DNA of 64,000 bases from Actinomycetota bacterium (GCA_014377015.1 JACMQL010000022.1:56719-120718), one strand, 5' to 3'; positions 19,799-29,581 are shown, numbered from the stretch's first letter. Numbers and translations: made by a program. Notes: generated by a model not told the origin, from the letters alone.

Positions 19799-22700
19799 AT
19801 GAGCGAGTATCGAGCCATTCCAGCGCACGTGGATCTGTCGGCGAATGAGCACACCATTCTGCAATTCTGGGAAGAAAATTCGATATTTGCCGCGAGCCTA
19901 GCCGCCCGACAGGGCGCCGCGCACTGGACTTTCTATGAAGGACCTCCCACTGCCAATGGTGCACCGGGAACTCACCACATAGAAGCGCGCGTTTTCAAAG
20001 ATGCATTTCCGCGATACCAGACTATGAAGGGCAAGTTCGTCACCCGAAATGCGGGTTGGGATTGTCACGGCCTTCCAGTCGAGATCGCCGTTGAAAAAGC
20101 TTTGGGATTTTCCGGAAAGGGCGATATCGAGAAGTACGGCATCGCGAGGTTCAATGACAAGTGTCGCGCTTCTGTACAAGAACATGTCGGTGCCTTTACC
20201 AACATGACGCGACGGATGGGTTTTTGGGTTGATTTCGATGAGGCCTACTGGACGATGTCTCCCGAATATATCGAGAGCGTCTGGTGGAGTCTGAAGAAGA
20301 TCTGGGAAAAAGGACTGCTCGTTCAAGATCACCGAGTGGCTCCCTATTGCCCTCGTTGCGGAACTGGATTATCCGACCACGAATTGGCGCAAGGCTACGA
20401 GACTGTCGTTGACCCATCCGTCTTTGTCAGGTTTCCCATAACGTCAGGTCCTCTTGCAGAACTCCATGCTGCATTTCTTGTCTGGACTACGACGCCGTGG
20501 ACCTTGGTGTCAAATACTGCCATTGCCGTGAATCCTTCCGTCAATTACGTCGTTGCTGAAGAAATCACGGAAGACGGGAAAGAAGTTCTAGTCCTCGCTG
20601 AGAAATTAGTAGGTGCACTCAAGGGCGAAGTGAAAATCTTGCAGACCATACTTGGGAAAGATCTTGAATTTACAAAATACCAACGGCCATTTAATTTCGT
20701 AGACATACCTGAAGCACATTTCATCGTACTCGCCGACTACGTCACGACCGAAGACGGAACGGGGCTTGTTCACCAATCCCCCGCATTCGGTGCCGACGAC
20801 TTGCAGGTGAGCAGAAATTACGGTTTGCCGGTGGTCAATCCCATAGCTCCTGATGGCAAATTTTTCGCTACCGTGGAACTTGTCGGTGGACACTTCTTCA
20901 AGGATGCCGATAAGTTGCTAGTCAGAAATCTCAAGGAAACTGGTGCCCTCTACCGGCATCTGGCATTTGAGCACCAGTATCCACACTGCTGGCGCTGTCA
21001 CACTGCGTTGATGTATTACGCGCAACCATCGTGGTACATCCGAACCACTTCGATAAAAACTGAATTGCTGCGTGAGAACGAAAACACGGACTGGCATCCG
21101 GAAACAATCAAACATGGACGTTACGGCGATTGGCTCAACAACAATATTGACTGGGCGCTTTCGCGCAATCGCTACTGGGGCACACCGCTGCCAATCTGGC
21201 GCTGCGAAAATGGTCACGATATTTGCGTCGGTTCTCTCAAAGAACTCGGTGACCTTGCGGGTGTCGAACTTGATTCCCTTGATCCGCATCGACCGTTCGT
21301 GGATGACATCTCCTGGAATTGCAAAGAATGCAACGCTGGCATGACTCGCGTAACCGAAGTCATTGACTGTTGGTACGACTCTGGTGCCATGCCATTTGCC
21401 CAATGGGGTTATCCGCATAAAGCCGGTTCAGTTGAAAAATTCGAAGCCGCTTACCCGGCGGATTTCATCTGCGAGGCAATCGATCAAACTCGCGGCTGGT
21501 TCTACACGCTGATGACGATCGGAACTTTGGTTTTCGATAAAAGTCCCTACAAAACTGTCTTGTGCCTCGGACATATCCTCGACAAAGACGGCCGCAAAAT
21601 GAGCAAACACCTTGGTAATGCTTTAGAACCAATGGCTTTGCTCGAGCAGCATGGAGCTGACGCGGTGCGTTGGTTCATGCTTGCAGCAGGTTCTCCGTGG
21701 ACTGGACGCAGAGTCGGGCATGACGCGATAAATGACGTCGTCAGAAAAACTTTGCTTACATATTGGAACACAATCTCCTTCTTCTCTCTTTACGCAAAAG
21801 CATCAAATTTCAACCTTGAAAGTTCCCCCGCAGCCCACGACCGACCTTTGATGGATCGATGGATCCTCTCCGAACTCAACGTCCTGATTGTCGAAGTTGA
21901 CCAGGCAATGGAAGGATTTGATTCTCAGAGAGCCGGCAAAGTCCTTGCTACATTCATCGATGACCTATCGAATTGGTATGTCCGACGTTCGCGACGTCGC
22001 TTTTGGGATGGAGATTCTGCCGCCCTAGCAACTTTGCATGAATGCTGCCAGACCCTCACTCTCCTTATGGCCCCCCTCGTCCCGTTCATCACTGAGTCAG
22101 TCTGGCAAGAACTTATTCGCCCTTCTGTGCCGAGTGCAGCACTTTCAGTACATCTTGCGGATTTTCCTGTGGCACAGGTCGGCGCTATTGACGAAATCCT
22201 CTCCGCTCACGTTGGGCAGACGCGACGCATTGTCGAACTCGGTCGAGCCGCCCGAGCCGAATCTGCCGTGAAGATTCGACAACCATTGTCGCAAGCCCTC
22301 ATTGCCGCTCCCGGGTGGATGCAACTTCCGCAGGAGATGAAAGACCAAATAGCCGAAGAGCTAAATGTGCTTACTTTGCAAGATATTTCGGCTGCCGGTG
22401 AAGACTTGGTCCACGTAAAAGTGAAGGCAAATTTTCGTTCACTCGGAGCCAAGTACGGAAAGTTGGTACAAGAGATTGCAAAGGCTATTGCAGATCTTGA
22501 TCCAACCGACCTCGTAACAACAGTCCGCACTGCAGGCGAATACAACCTTAAATCTGAAACTAACAATTGGATTATCGACCTGGACGATCTCGTCATCACA
22601 GAAGAGCCGAAAGCGGGCTGGACCGTGGCAAGCCACGACACCGAGAGTGTGGCAATAGATCTCACTCTCACGAAAGAGCTCATCTACGCGGGTCATGTGC

Positions 22701-22927
22701 GTGAAGTAATTCGCGCAATTCAAGAAGAACGCAAGAATAAAGGTTTCGACATCAGCGATCGCATCACGGTGGAATGGAATGCATCGGTAGAAATTGCCAC
22801 CGCGATCGATTCTGATCTGGAGCGAATCAAGGCGGAGGTCTTGGCTGTAAAGATGGTGCGTAACACCGAGGGATTCGCGGGCCAGGAAGGCGAGTGGTTT
22901 TCTTCGGGACTAGAAATTGCAGAGTAA
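19799..22927 (+). CDS. ileS: Isoleucyl-tRNA synthetase, IleRS2 type
   Basis: Charges tRNA-Ile. The 1042-residue class Ia enzyme has a Rossmann core with the signature motif present as GTHH (residues 57-60, TANGAPGTHHIEAR) instead of HxGH. The CP1 editing domain includes FLVWTTTPWTLVSNTAIAV. The second signature is KMSKHLGN in DKDGRKMSKHLGNAL, followed by an anticodon-binding domain and a C-terminal extension. The altered GxHH signature and the length mark it as the IleRS2 branch, known for mupirocin resistance. Start ATG 19799 has GGAGAGGGAG just upstream, part of the T-box switch. The gene lies on the opposite strand to all its neighbours, and its stop is 4 bp from the end of yggT. Confidence 0.97.
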   Translation: MSEYRAIPAHVDLSANEHTILQFWEENSIFAASLAARQGAAHWTFYEGPPTANGAPGTHHIEARVFKDAFPRYQTMKGKFVTRNAGWDCHGLPVEIAVEKALGFSGKGDIEKYGIARFNDKCRASVQEHVGAFTNMTRRMGFWVDFDEAYWTMSPEYIESVWWSLKKIWEKGLLVQDHRVAPYCPRCGTGLSDHELAQGYETVVDPSVFVRFPITSGPLAELHAAFLVWTTTPWTLVSNTAIAVNPSVNYVVAEEITEDGKEVLVLAEKLVGALKGEVKILQTILGKDLEFTKYQRPFNFVDIPEAHFIVLADYVTTEDGTGLVHQSPAFGADDLQVSRNYGLPVVNPIAPDGKFFATVELVGGHFFKDADKLLVRNLKETGALYRHLAFEHQYPHCWRCHTALMYYAQPSWYIRTTSIKTELLRENENTDWHPETIKHGRYGDWLNNNIDWALSRNRYWGTPLPIWRCENGHDICVGSLKELGDLAGVELDSLDPHRPFVDDISWNCKECNAGMTRVTEVIDCWYDSGAMPFAQWGYPHKAGSVEKFEAAYPADFICEAIDQTRGWFYTLMTIGTLVFDKSPYKTVLCLGHILDKDGRKMSKHLGNALEPMALLEQHGADAVRWFMLAAGSPWTGRRVGHDAINDVVRKTLLTYWNTISFFSLYAKASNFNLESSPAAHDRPLMDRWILSELNVLIVEVDQAMEGFDSQRAGKVLATFIDDLSNWYVRRSRRRFWDGDSAALATLHECCQTLTLLMAPLVPFITESVWQELIRPSVPSAALSVHLADFPVAQVGAIDEILSAHVGQTRRIVELGRAARAESAVKIRQPLSQALIAAPGWMQLPQEMKDQIAEELNVLTLQDISAAGEDLVHVKVKANFRSLGAKYGKLVQEIAKAIADLDPTDLVTTVRTAGEYNLKSETNNWIIDLDDLVITEEPKAGWTVASHDTESVAIDLTLTKELIYAGHVREVIRAIQEERKNKGFDISDRITVEWNASVEIATAIDSDLERIKAEVLAVKMVRNTEGFAGQEGEWFSSGLEIAE

Positions 22928-22931
22928 AAAG

Positions 22932-23216
22932 TTAGAGACGACCCACAATCGGGATCAAGATCTGTACTGCAAAAAAGAGCACCAGGAAAGACAGATCTAA
23001 ACTCACCCCACCTAGTCGTAATGGTGGAACGAAGCGACGAACGAGGGCGGTCGGCTTATCCGTAATGGCATAAATCGCTTCCACTATATAAAGAATTAAT
23101 CCGCGCGGTCGCCACGACGGCGAGAACATGCGTATGTAGTCAAGAATGAGTCGACCCAGCAGCGCCATAAGAAATAGGCGCAACACAAGCACAAGGTAAT
23201 ACCCAATACTTAGCAT
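22932..23216 (-). CDS. yggT: YggT-family membrane protein
   Basis: A 94-residue protein with two hydrophobic segments (residues about 5-25 and 70-92) and the YggT features LLGRLILDYIRMFSP and PTALVRRFVPPLRLGGVSLDLS. The family is regularly encoded after sepF at the end of the dcw region and is thought to take part in division or membrane homeostasis; its activity is not known. It starts 2 bp downstream of the sepF stop and is the last gene of the dcw array. In most Actinobacteria divIVA follows; here the convergent ileS follows directly. Confidence 0.9.
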   Translation of the reverse strand: MLSIGYYLVLVLRLFLMALLGRLILDYIRMFSPSWRPRGLILYIVEAIYAITDKPTALVRRFVPPLRLGGVSLDLSFLVLFFAVQILIPIVGRL

Positions 23217-23218
23217 GG

Positions 23219-23716
23219 TTAGCTCTGGTTGAAGAAGCTTGCTTCTGCCGCAGCAGTTTTATCTTCGCTGCTTACGCGAATATTCGCGGGCGAGAGAAGG
23301 AATACTTTGGAAGTAACTCGTTCGATAGTTCCATGATGGCCAAAAACTAGCCCACTGGCAAAATCAACCAAACGCTTCCGCTCTGAATCTTCCATATCGC
23401 TCAGATTAATAATTACAGGATTGCCTTCTCGAAAATGCTCACCAATCATGCGGGCTTCGTTATAGAAACGTGGATGCAATGTCACAATCCGCTCCAGAAT
23501 CGGCAAGTCGAGTTGCATCGGCGCTTGTGATGATGCCGGCGCAATTGTTGTCACTGAAGAGGCGAGGACCAATGAAGCTGGGCGGACATCGCGGTTCTTG
23601 TTTCTAATCTCTGCGGAACGATTGGGCGCTACCACTCGCTCCGATTCCGTTACCGCAATTTCAGAATCCTCAGTGAGCCCGAGGTAGTTCGCCATCTTTC
23701 GCAATGCATTAGCCAT
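23219..23716 (-). CDS. sepF: Cell division protein SepF
   Basis: SepF anchors FtsZ filaments to the membrane in bacteria without FtsA. The 165-residue protein starts MANALRKMANYLGLTE, a short amphipathic membrane-binding helix, followed by a variable linker. The SepF core domain contains ITLHPRFYNEARMIGEHFREG, VIINLSDMEDSERKRLVDFASGLVFGHHG and VFLLSPANI. I chose the ATG at 23716 because it restores the membrane helix at the N-terminus and lies 10 bp after the yggS stop; the longer reading overlaps yggS. No ftsA is present in the cluster, which fits SepF as the FtsZ anchor. Confidence 0.94.
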   Translation of the reverse strand: MANALRKMANYLGLTEDSEIAVTESERVVAPNRSAEIRNKNRDVRPASLVLASSVTTIAPASSQAPMQLDLPILERIVTLHPRFYNEARMIGEHFREGNPVIINLSDMEDSERKRLVDFASGLVFGHHGTIERVTSKVFLLSPANIRVSSEDKTAAAEASFFNQS

Positions 23717-23726
23717 GTCCCAAAGG

Positions 23727-24440
23727 TTACCTTTGCACCGCGCGGGAACCGAGGATTGAACCGCCGATTCGCACATGTGTCGCACCGTGCCTAATCGCAA
23801 CTTCGAAGTCGCCACTCATCCCGGCAGAAAGAGACGGAGCGCTCGGAAATTCCGCTTTAAAATCCGTATGAATTTGGGCTAGACGGGAAAAAGCCCCCTC
23901 TGGTGCTTCACCCACTGGCGCCACTGCCATTAATCCCATGAGCCGAAGCCCGCTGGTCGAAAGCGCGACTTCAGCCAATTTCCTCAATTCCGACGGTTGC
24001 GCACCTCCCCTTCCAGGTTGCGAATCAAGACTTACTTGTATAAAGACTCCTACGGTCTTGCCTTCGGGAATGGCACGCGCGATCAAGGGAACATGTCGTA
24101 CCTCGTCCAAAGAATGGATCGCGTCCACCCAGTTCAGCAACGACTTGATCTTGTTGCTTTGAATTTTACCTTGGTAGTGCCATCGGCAGTTCGCCGAAAC
24201 CTCCACCTTCAACTGCTCCGACTTATTTGCACCTTCACGCTCACGATTTTCCGCAAAATCCGAAATTCCCAAACTGGAAAGTATTCCAATGTCGCTAATT
24301 GGGTAAGTCTTCGTTACGACTATGAGATTGACATCATTGCTCGAACGTCCGGATGCGACTGCAGCACGAGAAATACGACCTTGTATATCGCTGAGTGCGA
24401 GGGCTAATTCATCTCGCCTGATGGATTCAACGGAATTCAC
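23727..24440 (-). CDS. yggS: YggS-family PLP homeostasis protein
   Basis: A single-domain fold-type III PLP-binding protein of 237 residues that buffers the cellular PLP pool and has no known catalysis. Motifs are LIVVTKTYPISDI with the PLP lysine, DFAENREREGANK, CRWHYQGKIQSNKIKSLLNW (the family H-x-I/Y-G-x-L-Q-x-N-K segment) and LSAGMSGDFEVAIRHGATHVRIGGSILG. I place the start at a GTG at 24440 that overlaps the pgeF stop (GTGA); a TTG two codons earlier is also open. Its place between pgeF and sepF is conserved in Gram-positive dcw clusters. Confidence 0.92.
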   Translation of the reverse strand: MNSVESIRRDELALALSDIQGRISRAAVASGRSSNDVNLIVVTKTYPISDIGILSSLGISDFAENREREGANKSEQLKVEVSANCRWHYQGKIQSNKIKSLLNWVDAIHSLDEVRHVPLIARAIPEGKTVGVFIQVSLDSQPGRGGAQPSELRKLAEVALSTSGLRLMGLMAVAPVGEAPEGAFSRLAQIHTDFKAEFPSAPSLSAGMSGDFEVAIRHGATHVRIGGSILGSRAVQR

Positions 24441-25108
24441 AACCAAATCACCCCTGCAGTTCGACCTGTGACTCCATCACGACGGTAAGAAAAATGGGAG
24501 CCACTTTCAAATGTACAAACAGAACTTTTATAAACTTCAACGCCCTCGCGCACTAACTCGAATTCAAGTGCTGCTGGTAAATCCAAGGTGAAATCAAATT
24601 TAGAACGTGATCCGCGAGCCTGGGGGTATGTGGTGACCACTTCCTCGAATACATCCTCACCCACTTCGTAACATTTGCCACAGATCGAAGGTCCAAATTG
24701 CGCAAAAATCCGAGATGCCCCAAGTTCGTGCATTACTGCAATCGTCTTCCCAGAAATACCGTTTATTAAACCTTTTCGACCTACGTGTGCTACTGCTACA
24801 CACGAAGCCTCATCGTCCCACAGTAAAACTGGTATGCAATCAGCTACTAACACACATAAAGCCAATCCAGGTTCTTGGGTGACCATCGCATCCGCGGTAA
24901 GCACATGTTTTACAGATTCCTCTACGACAACGACGGTGGCCCCGTGCACTTGATTCATGAACATTAAAGGCGCTGTCATGCCTTCAAGTATGGATCGGTT
25001 ATGTGTCACGTCTTCCAGATCGTCGCCCACATGAGTGGCCAAATTAAAACTCTCGTACCGACCCTTGCTCACACCACCGATGCGATCCGTGAAGAGGCGA
25101 GTTGTCAA
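24437..25108 (-). CDS. pgeF: Laccase-domain purine nucleosidase (YfiH/YlmD family)
   Basis: A 223-residue member of the multicopper-like YfiH family. Characterised members act as purine nucleoside phosphorylase/deaminase, and in E. coli PgeF edits wrongly built peptidoglycan precursors. It has FMNQVHGATVVVV with the first zinc histidine, DAMVTQEPGLALCVLVADCIPVLL with the cysteine, AVAHVGRKGLINGI with the second histidine, and GPSICGKCYEVGEDV. The start is TTG at 25108, 6 bp after the ftsZ stop, with a weak ribosome site. The order ftsZ-pgeF-yggS-sepF is standard in Actinobacteria. Confidence 0.92.
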   Translation of the reverse strand: MTTRLFTDRIGGVSKGRYESFNLATHVGDDLEDVTHNRSILEGMTAPLMFMNQVHGATVVVVEESVKHVLTADAMVTQEPGLALCVLVADCIPVLLWDDEASCVAVAHVGRKGLINGISGKTIAVMHELGASRIFAQFGPSICGKCYEVGEDVFEEVVTTYPQARGSRSKFDFTLDLPAALEFELVREGVEVYKSSVCTFESGSHFSYRRDGVTGRTAGVIWL

Positions 25109-25114
25109 TATTTT

Positions 25115-26251
25115 CTATTTCATGAAATCAGGAACATCAATTTCATCTTCAGAAATCATCTGCTCAAACGTCACTCGCGGACGAGTTGGAATTTCCTTCT
25201 CTTCCATTTCTAGCGCAACCTGCAGCGGATCATTCCCAGCGATCGGATCAGCTTTGCCATTTAGGGTAGACGCGTCAAAACTTGCGACCGGTACCGTCTT
25301 GGGAGCTCCACCGTCAAATCCTGCGGCAATAACCGTAATACGCACTTCATCGCCCAACGCATCATCAATGGTTGTTCCAAAAATGATCTTCGCTTCTGGG
25401 TGAGCAGCAGATTGCACCAATTCGCATGCCTCGTGAATTTCAAAGAGTCCTAGATCTGATCCTCCAGCAACAGAGAGCAATACGCCCATGGCGCCATCTA
25501 TAGACGCCTCAAGAAGTGGACTCGAAATCGCCATCTCTGCAGCTCTTACAGCACGATTCTCGCCGCGTGCAGATCCAATTCCCATCAGAGCCGAACCCGC
25601 GTCAGTCATGATGCTTTTGACATCAGCAAAATCAAGATTAATCAGGCCAGGCTGAGTGATGATCTCAGTGATGCCTTGAACGCCGGAAAGGAGAACTTGG
25701 TCTGCACTCTTGAATGCCTCTACTGCTGTGATCGAACGATCAGATATTGCCAACAATCGATCATTTGGAATGACTATCAAGGTGTCAACTTCTGCACGAA
25801 GTGCATCAATTCCCTCATCGGCTTGTCGTGATCGGATTTTCCCTTCGAAAGAAAATGGACGAGTCACCACGCCAATTGTGAGTGCACCAAGTTCGCGTGC
25901 AATTTTTGCAACGACCGGAGCGCCACCTGTTCCAGTTCCCCCGCCTTCACCAGCCGTGACAAAAACCATGTCCGCACCACGTAGCGCTTCTTCGATATCG
26001 TCGACATGATCGAGGACCGCTTCGCGACCACGTTCTGGAGAAGCACCAGCGCCAAGTCCGCGCGTTGACTTTCGTCCGATGTCGAGTTTCACATCCGCGT
26101 CACTCATAAGTAAATGTTGCGCGTCTGTATTGATTGCAATGAATTCGACGCCTTTTAAACCGACATCAATCATGCGATTAATCGCGTTCACGCCACCTCC
26201 ACCGATACCAACTACCTTGATAACGGCCAAATAATTTTGTGGTGACGCCAC
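25115..26251 (-). CDS. ftsZ: Cell division GTPase FtsZ
   Basis: Tubulin-like GTPase that forms the division ring. The 378-residue protein has [16 protein letters not shown], the GTP-binding tubulin signature [15 protein letters not shown] (residues about 101-115), NPERG-like [12 protein letters not shown], the T7 synergy loop [13 protein letters not shown], and a short C-terminal tail ending in [10 protein letters not shown], the peptide that binds SepF. The start is GTG at 26251, with AAGGGGGA upstream. The 113-bp gap to ftsQ is the largest inside the mur/fts run and probably contains an ftsZ promoter, but no hexamer pair stands out; an inverted repeat CTTGA/TCAAG is visible there. Confidence 0.98.
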   Translation of the reverse strand: MASPQNYLAVIKVVGIGGGGVNAINRMIDVGLKGVEFIAINTDAQHLLMSDADVKLDIGRKSTRGLGAGASPERGREAVLDHVDDIEEALRGADMVFVTAGEGGGTGTGGAPVVAKIARELGALTIGVVTRPFSFEGKIRSRQADEGIDALRAEVDTLIVIPNDRLLAISDRSITAVEAFKSADQVLLSGVQGITEIITQPGLINLDFADVKSIMTDAGSALMGIGSARGENRAVRAAEMAISSPLLEASIDGAMGVLLSVAGGSDLGLFEIHEACELVQSAAHPEAKIIFGTTIDDALGDEVRITVIAAGFDGGAPKTVPVASFDASTLNGKADPIAGNDPLQVALEMEEKEIPTRPRVTFEQMISEDEIDVPDFMK

Positions 26252-26364
26252 GTTTTATCCCCCTTATGAACCGTAAACCTCAACTTGAGAATTAGCGTTC
26301 AAGATTTGTATAACACGACGGTAGAGCGCGTTGCGCATTCGCGCAAATACCGACACGAAAACTA

Positions 26365-27060
26365 TTAGCGGACGATTGGCGCGTGTGGTGCGGATAGATC
26401 CATAAACACGATTGTTGAATTTTCTGGCAAGGCCAATAATGATTGAAATACGCGTACTTTTAGCGACGTATTTGAAGAGTCACCCCACCGAACCAAAATT
26501 TCCTGCTTGCGCTTCTGGGCTGTTTTTTCAATGAGCAATGTTGCTGACTGCATTCCTTCAACGGATACAACTCCAACGTCCTTTCGAAATGAGGCAGGCA
26601 GACTTTCGATAAGGTCTGCCGCAAATCGTCTGGCTTGCGTTGAAGCTGCCAAAATATTCGGGACTGCAAATCGTTCGGGATGTGGAAGTGAGAACAAAAC
26701 TCCTTCCGAGTCCACAAAACTTTTACCAAATTTTGCAAGCGGCAGACGCACTTTTACTTTAATGGTGATTGAACTTTTGATCCAATTTCGCTCAACTTGT
26801 GCGTCGTTCAACCACGAGAATTTCTTCAACGAAGCCGAAACGGTTCGCTTGTCTACGCGCGCCATTCTCTCGCCAATGAATACTTCTTGGGAGATAAGTT
26901 CGCGATCAACTTTCGTGGGAGCGCCGACAACAATAACGTGCTTCACTGTGAGAATCGATGACCAGCCTAGGATGTACGCAGTTGATGCAAACAAGATTAA
27001 GAATAGAAATAGAAGTGAACGACGACTCAAAAAGAGCCTACGCAGTCGACCGGACATCAC
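26365..27060 (-). CDS. ftsQ: Cell division protein FtsQ (DivIB)
   Basis: Bitopic divisome protein that joins FtsL and FtsB-like proteins at the septum. The 231-residue protein has a basic N-terminus (GRLRRLFLSRRSLL), one membrane helix (residues about 16-35), and an extracytoplasmic POTRA domain with VKHVIVVGAPTKVDRELIS followed by an FtsQ-type domain (WIKSSITIKVKVRLPLAKF, FVDSEGVLFSLP). Sequence similarity within the family is weak, so the call rests on topology, the POTRA pattern and the place between murC and ftsZ. The GTG at 27060 overlaps the murC stop (TAGTG); ATG 27057 is an alternative. Confidence 0.9.
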   Translation of the reverse strand: MMSGRLRRLFLSRRSLLFLFLILFASTAYILGWSSILTVKHVIVVGAPTKVDRELISQEVFIGERMARVDKRTVSASLKKFSWLNDAQVERNWIKSSITIKVKVRLPLAKFGKSFVDSEGVLFSLPHPERFAVPNILAASTQARRFAADLIESLPASFRKDVGVVSVEGMQSATLLIEKTAQKRKQEILVRWGDSSNTSLKVRVFQSLLALPENSTIVFMDLSAPHAPIVR

Positions 27061-28457
27061 TACTTTGCATACTTTTTGGAAAGTGAATCCAAGATAAGTG
27101 GCGCGAGTGAACTCACATCTCCGGCTCCAAGTGTCAAAATCACATCGCCAGGTTGCGCCGTCTCCGCGACCTCAGTTACGACCGAAAGAAAATTGGGCTC
27201 AAATTTGCCGTGGGTCATGAATTTGGTGATCGAAGATCCACTCACGCCAGGAATCGTCGCTTCGCCTGCGCCATAAATTTCTAGAACCCACGACTGATCT
27301 GCTTTATCAAGTGCCGTAGCAAAAGCCGAGGTAAACGCTCTGGTTCGCGAATATCGGTGCGGTTGGAAGACAACCAAGACGCGACCATCCGTGGCATATC
27401 TTTTGGCTGTATCGAGGGTGACTCGAATTTCTGTCGGATGGTGACCGTAATCATCTATAACTCTGATTCCTTCAACTTGGCCCTTAAATTCGAATCTGCG
27501 ACTTGTTCCTCTGAAAGTGGAAAGCCCTGCCAAAAGTTCACTCGTATCAACTCCTAACGCCAGACCTGCGGTTAGGGCGCCGGCAGCGTTGAGAACGTTA
27601 TGAAAACCCGGAACTTGTAAGTTCAACTTCCCTGCGGAAAGCCCTTGCCATAACACTCGACTCTGGGACCCAGAAGGTAAGAGTTCTACTTGATCAATTC
27701 GCAGGTCTGCTTGACTATCCGTGCCATAACTTAATTTTCTACTAAGCGGCACTTCCGCGGCCAATGTCGTGGCTCCGGTGTCATCTCTGCAGTAGACCAA
27801 GAAGCCATCACTCGAGATTGTGGAAGCAAATTCAGCAAAAGCTTGCGCCACTTCCGTTGGAGTTTCAAAGAAATCGACGTGATCATGTTCAATGTTTGTG
27901 ATAATCGCCCCGTATGGGTGATACTCGATAAAGGATCCGTCGGACTCATCAGCCTCTGCAATGAAGATGGATCCCGATCCCTTATGCGCATTTGACCCCG
28001 ATGCTTTCAGTACTCCACCGATTGCGAATGAAGGATCTTCGCCTGCCGACTGCAGTGCAACTGTCAGCATCGATGTTGTCGTCGTCTTGCCGTGTGTGCC
28101 CGCTACGGCAACGCTGGTGGACTCAGACATCAAGATCGCTAAAGCCTGCGCCCGCGAAAGTCGAGGAATCGCTAATCTTTCAGCTTCAATGATCTCTGGG
28201 TTAGAACGAGAGATCGCAGTTGAATAAACTAGAAAGTCAGCTCCCAAAATATTTTCCGATGAATGTCCCACAATGGTCTTTACGCCCAAAGCGCGCAGCC
28301 CCGAGAGCACCGAAGAATCTTTGGAATCCGATCCAGAGACATTGACTCCTTCAGAGGCCATGATTCGCGCAATCCCGCTCATCCCAGATCCGCCAATTCC
28401 AACCAGGTGAACATGCTTGCCTCGAATATCTTTTACATGCAACTTCCTAATCGTCAT
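27060..28457 (-). CDS. murC: UDP-N-acetylmuramate--L-alanine ligase
   Basis: Adds L-alanine to UDP-MurNAc, the first amino acid of the peptidoglycan stem. The 465-residue Mur ligase has an N-terminal Rossmann domain with HVHLVGIGGSGMSGIARIM, the ATP loop AVAGTHGKTTTTSMLTVAL, EADESDGSF, ITNIEHDHVDFF and DDYGHHPTEIRVTL. The start ATG overlaps the murG stop by 4 bp. No ddl is present between murC and ftsQ, as is common in Actinobacteria. Confidence 0.97.
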   Translation of the reverse strand: MTIRKLHVKDIRGKHVHLVGIGGSGMSGIARIMASEGVNVSGSDSKDSSVLSGLRALGVKTIVGHSSENILGADFLVYSTAISRSNPEIIEAERLAIPRLSRAQALAILMSESTSVAVAGTHGKTTTTSMLTVALQSAGEDPSFAIGGVLKASGSNAHKGSGSIFIAEADESDGSFIEYHPYGAIITNIEHDHVDFFETPTEVAQAFAEFASTISSDGFLVYCRDDTGATTLAAEVPLSRKLSYGTDSQADLRIDQVELLPSGSQSRVLWQGLSAGKLNLQVPGFHNVLNAAGALTAGLALGVDTSELLAGLSTFRGTSRRFEFKGQVEGIRVIDDYGHHPTEIRVTLDTAKRYATDGRVLVVFQPHRYSRTRAFTSAFATALDKADQSWVLEIYGAGEATIPGVSGSSITKFMTHGKFEPNFLSVVTEVAETAQPGDVILTLGAGDVSSLAPLILDSLSKKYAK

Positions 28458-29581
28458 TCTTGTTGGCGTTCCAAGACGTTCTCCATGAGTTCAACAATCT
28501 TTTCGACCGCTGATAGGTCATCGGATAATCCAGGCTTCTCAAGTTCGCCGGCTCGCTCCATCGCCGATCCGATATTCCTAATTAGCCAATCAGATGAGAA
28601 TTCATTTTGCGCAACAACCACAGCCCTTCCCGCCTCAACTAAGAAATCTGCATTTCGTGCTTGTTCGCCGTTTCCGCTCGGCAAAGGGATGAATATTGCC
28701 GAGCGGCCCAGGGCGGCAAATTCAGCGCACGTAACCGCGCCACTTCTTGCAATAACGACATCAGCGGCCAAGTACGCACTCGCCATATCATCGATGTAGC
28801 TAAGGGCGCGGTAATTGTGCGAGCTCGGAGGCAAGGAATTCTTCGCCCCTACTGAGTGCATAATTTGAAACCCCTGCCCAACCAGCGTTGGCAGGGCGCG
28901 TTCTATCTGACTATTGATAAAAGTCGACCCTTGCGAGCCACCAAGTATCAAAATCACAGGACGATCAACATCCCACTCCAAGTTCAACTTTGCTGCGATT
29001 CTGGCCGCGCCCCAGTCTGACTGGGCTCGCTCTGCTGCTCGTTGCACATCTGGTCGCAACGGTAAACCTGTAGAAATTGAACGCGAAAATTTTCCCCGCA
29101 CTATTGGATGTGTAGTTGCGCTGTTGGGTGACAAGTAGGCACCAAGTTGATTCGCCCAACCTGGCTTTGCATTTGCTTCATGAACAATGAAAGGGACTTT
29201 CTCCAACTTCGCGGCTAAATATGCCGAGGCGCTCACGTATCCGCCGAAACCAATCAGCAAATCAGCATTCGATACAATTGCGCGAGATGTCTTCATCGAT
29301 CGGGATAATCTCCATGGGAGTGTGACCATCCCGATTCCAAGGGCTCGCGGCAGAGTTACTTTCTCGATGGTACGTAATTCAAATCCCGCCGATGGAACCA
29401 AGGTCCTTTCAAGGCCAGAGTCCGTTCCAATAAAAACGCATACGTCATTTGGATATTTTTCTTTCCATCCGCGCGCCACCGCTAAAGCGGGTTCGACGTG
29501 TCCGGCCGTACCTCCGCCTGCCAAGACGATTCTGCGGACGGGCTGCTTTGTGCCTGTGCCATGCGCAGAATTACTGGGCAT
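28454..29581 (-). CDS. murG: UDP-GlcNAc:lipid I N-acetylglucosaminyltransferase
   Basis: MurG converts lipid I to lipid II on the inner face of the membrane. The 375-residue GT28 glycosyltransferase has RIVLAGGGTAGHVEPALAVA near the N-terminus, LIGFGGYVSASAYLAAKL, FIVHEANAKPGWANQLGA, VILILGGSQGSTFINSQI and the UDP-GlcNAc site VIARSGAVTCAEFAALGRSA. I set the start at ATG 29581, which overlaps the ftsW stop by 11 bp; the upstream reading adds a lysine/arginine-rich stretch inside ftsW. Confidence 0.96.
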   Translation of the reverse strand: MPSNSAHGTGTKQPVRRIVLAGGGTAGHVEPALAVARGWKEKYPNDVCVFIGTDSGLERTLVPSAGFELRTIEKVTLPRALGIGMVTLPWRLSRSMKTSRAIVSNADLLIGFGGYVSASAYLAAKLEKVPFIVHEANAKPGWANQLGAYLSPNSATTHPIVRGKFSRSISTGLPLRPDVQRAAERAQSDWGAARIAAKLNLEWDVDRPVILILGGSQGSTFINSQIERALPTLVGQGFQIMHSVGAKNSLPPSSHNYRALSYIDDMASAYLAADVVIARSGAVTCAEFAALGRSAIFIPLPSGNGEQARNADFLVEAGRAVVVAQNEFSSDWLIRNIGSAMERAGELEKPGLSDDLSAVEKIVELMENVLERQQE

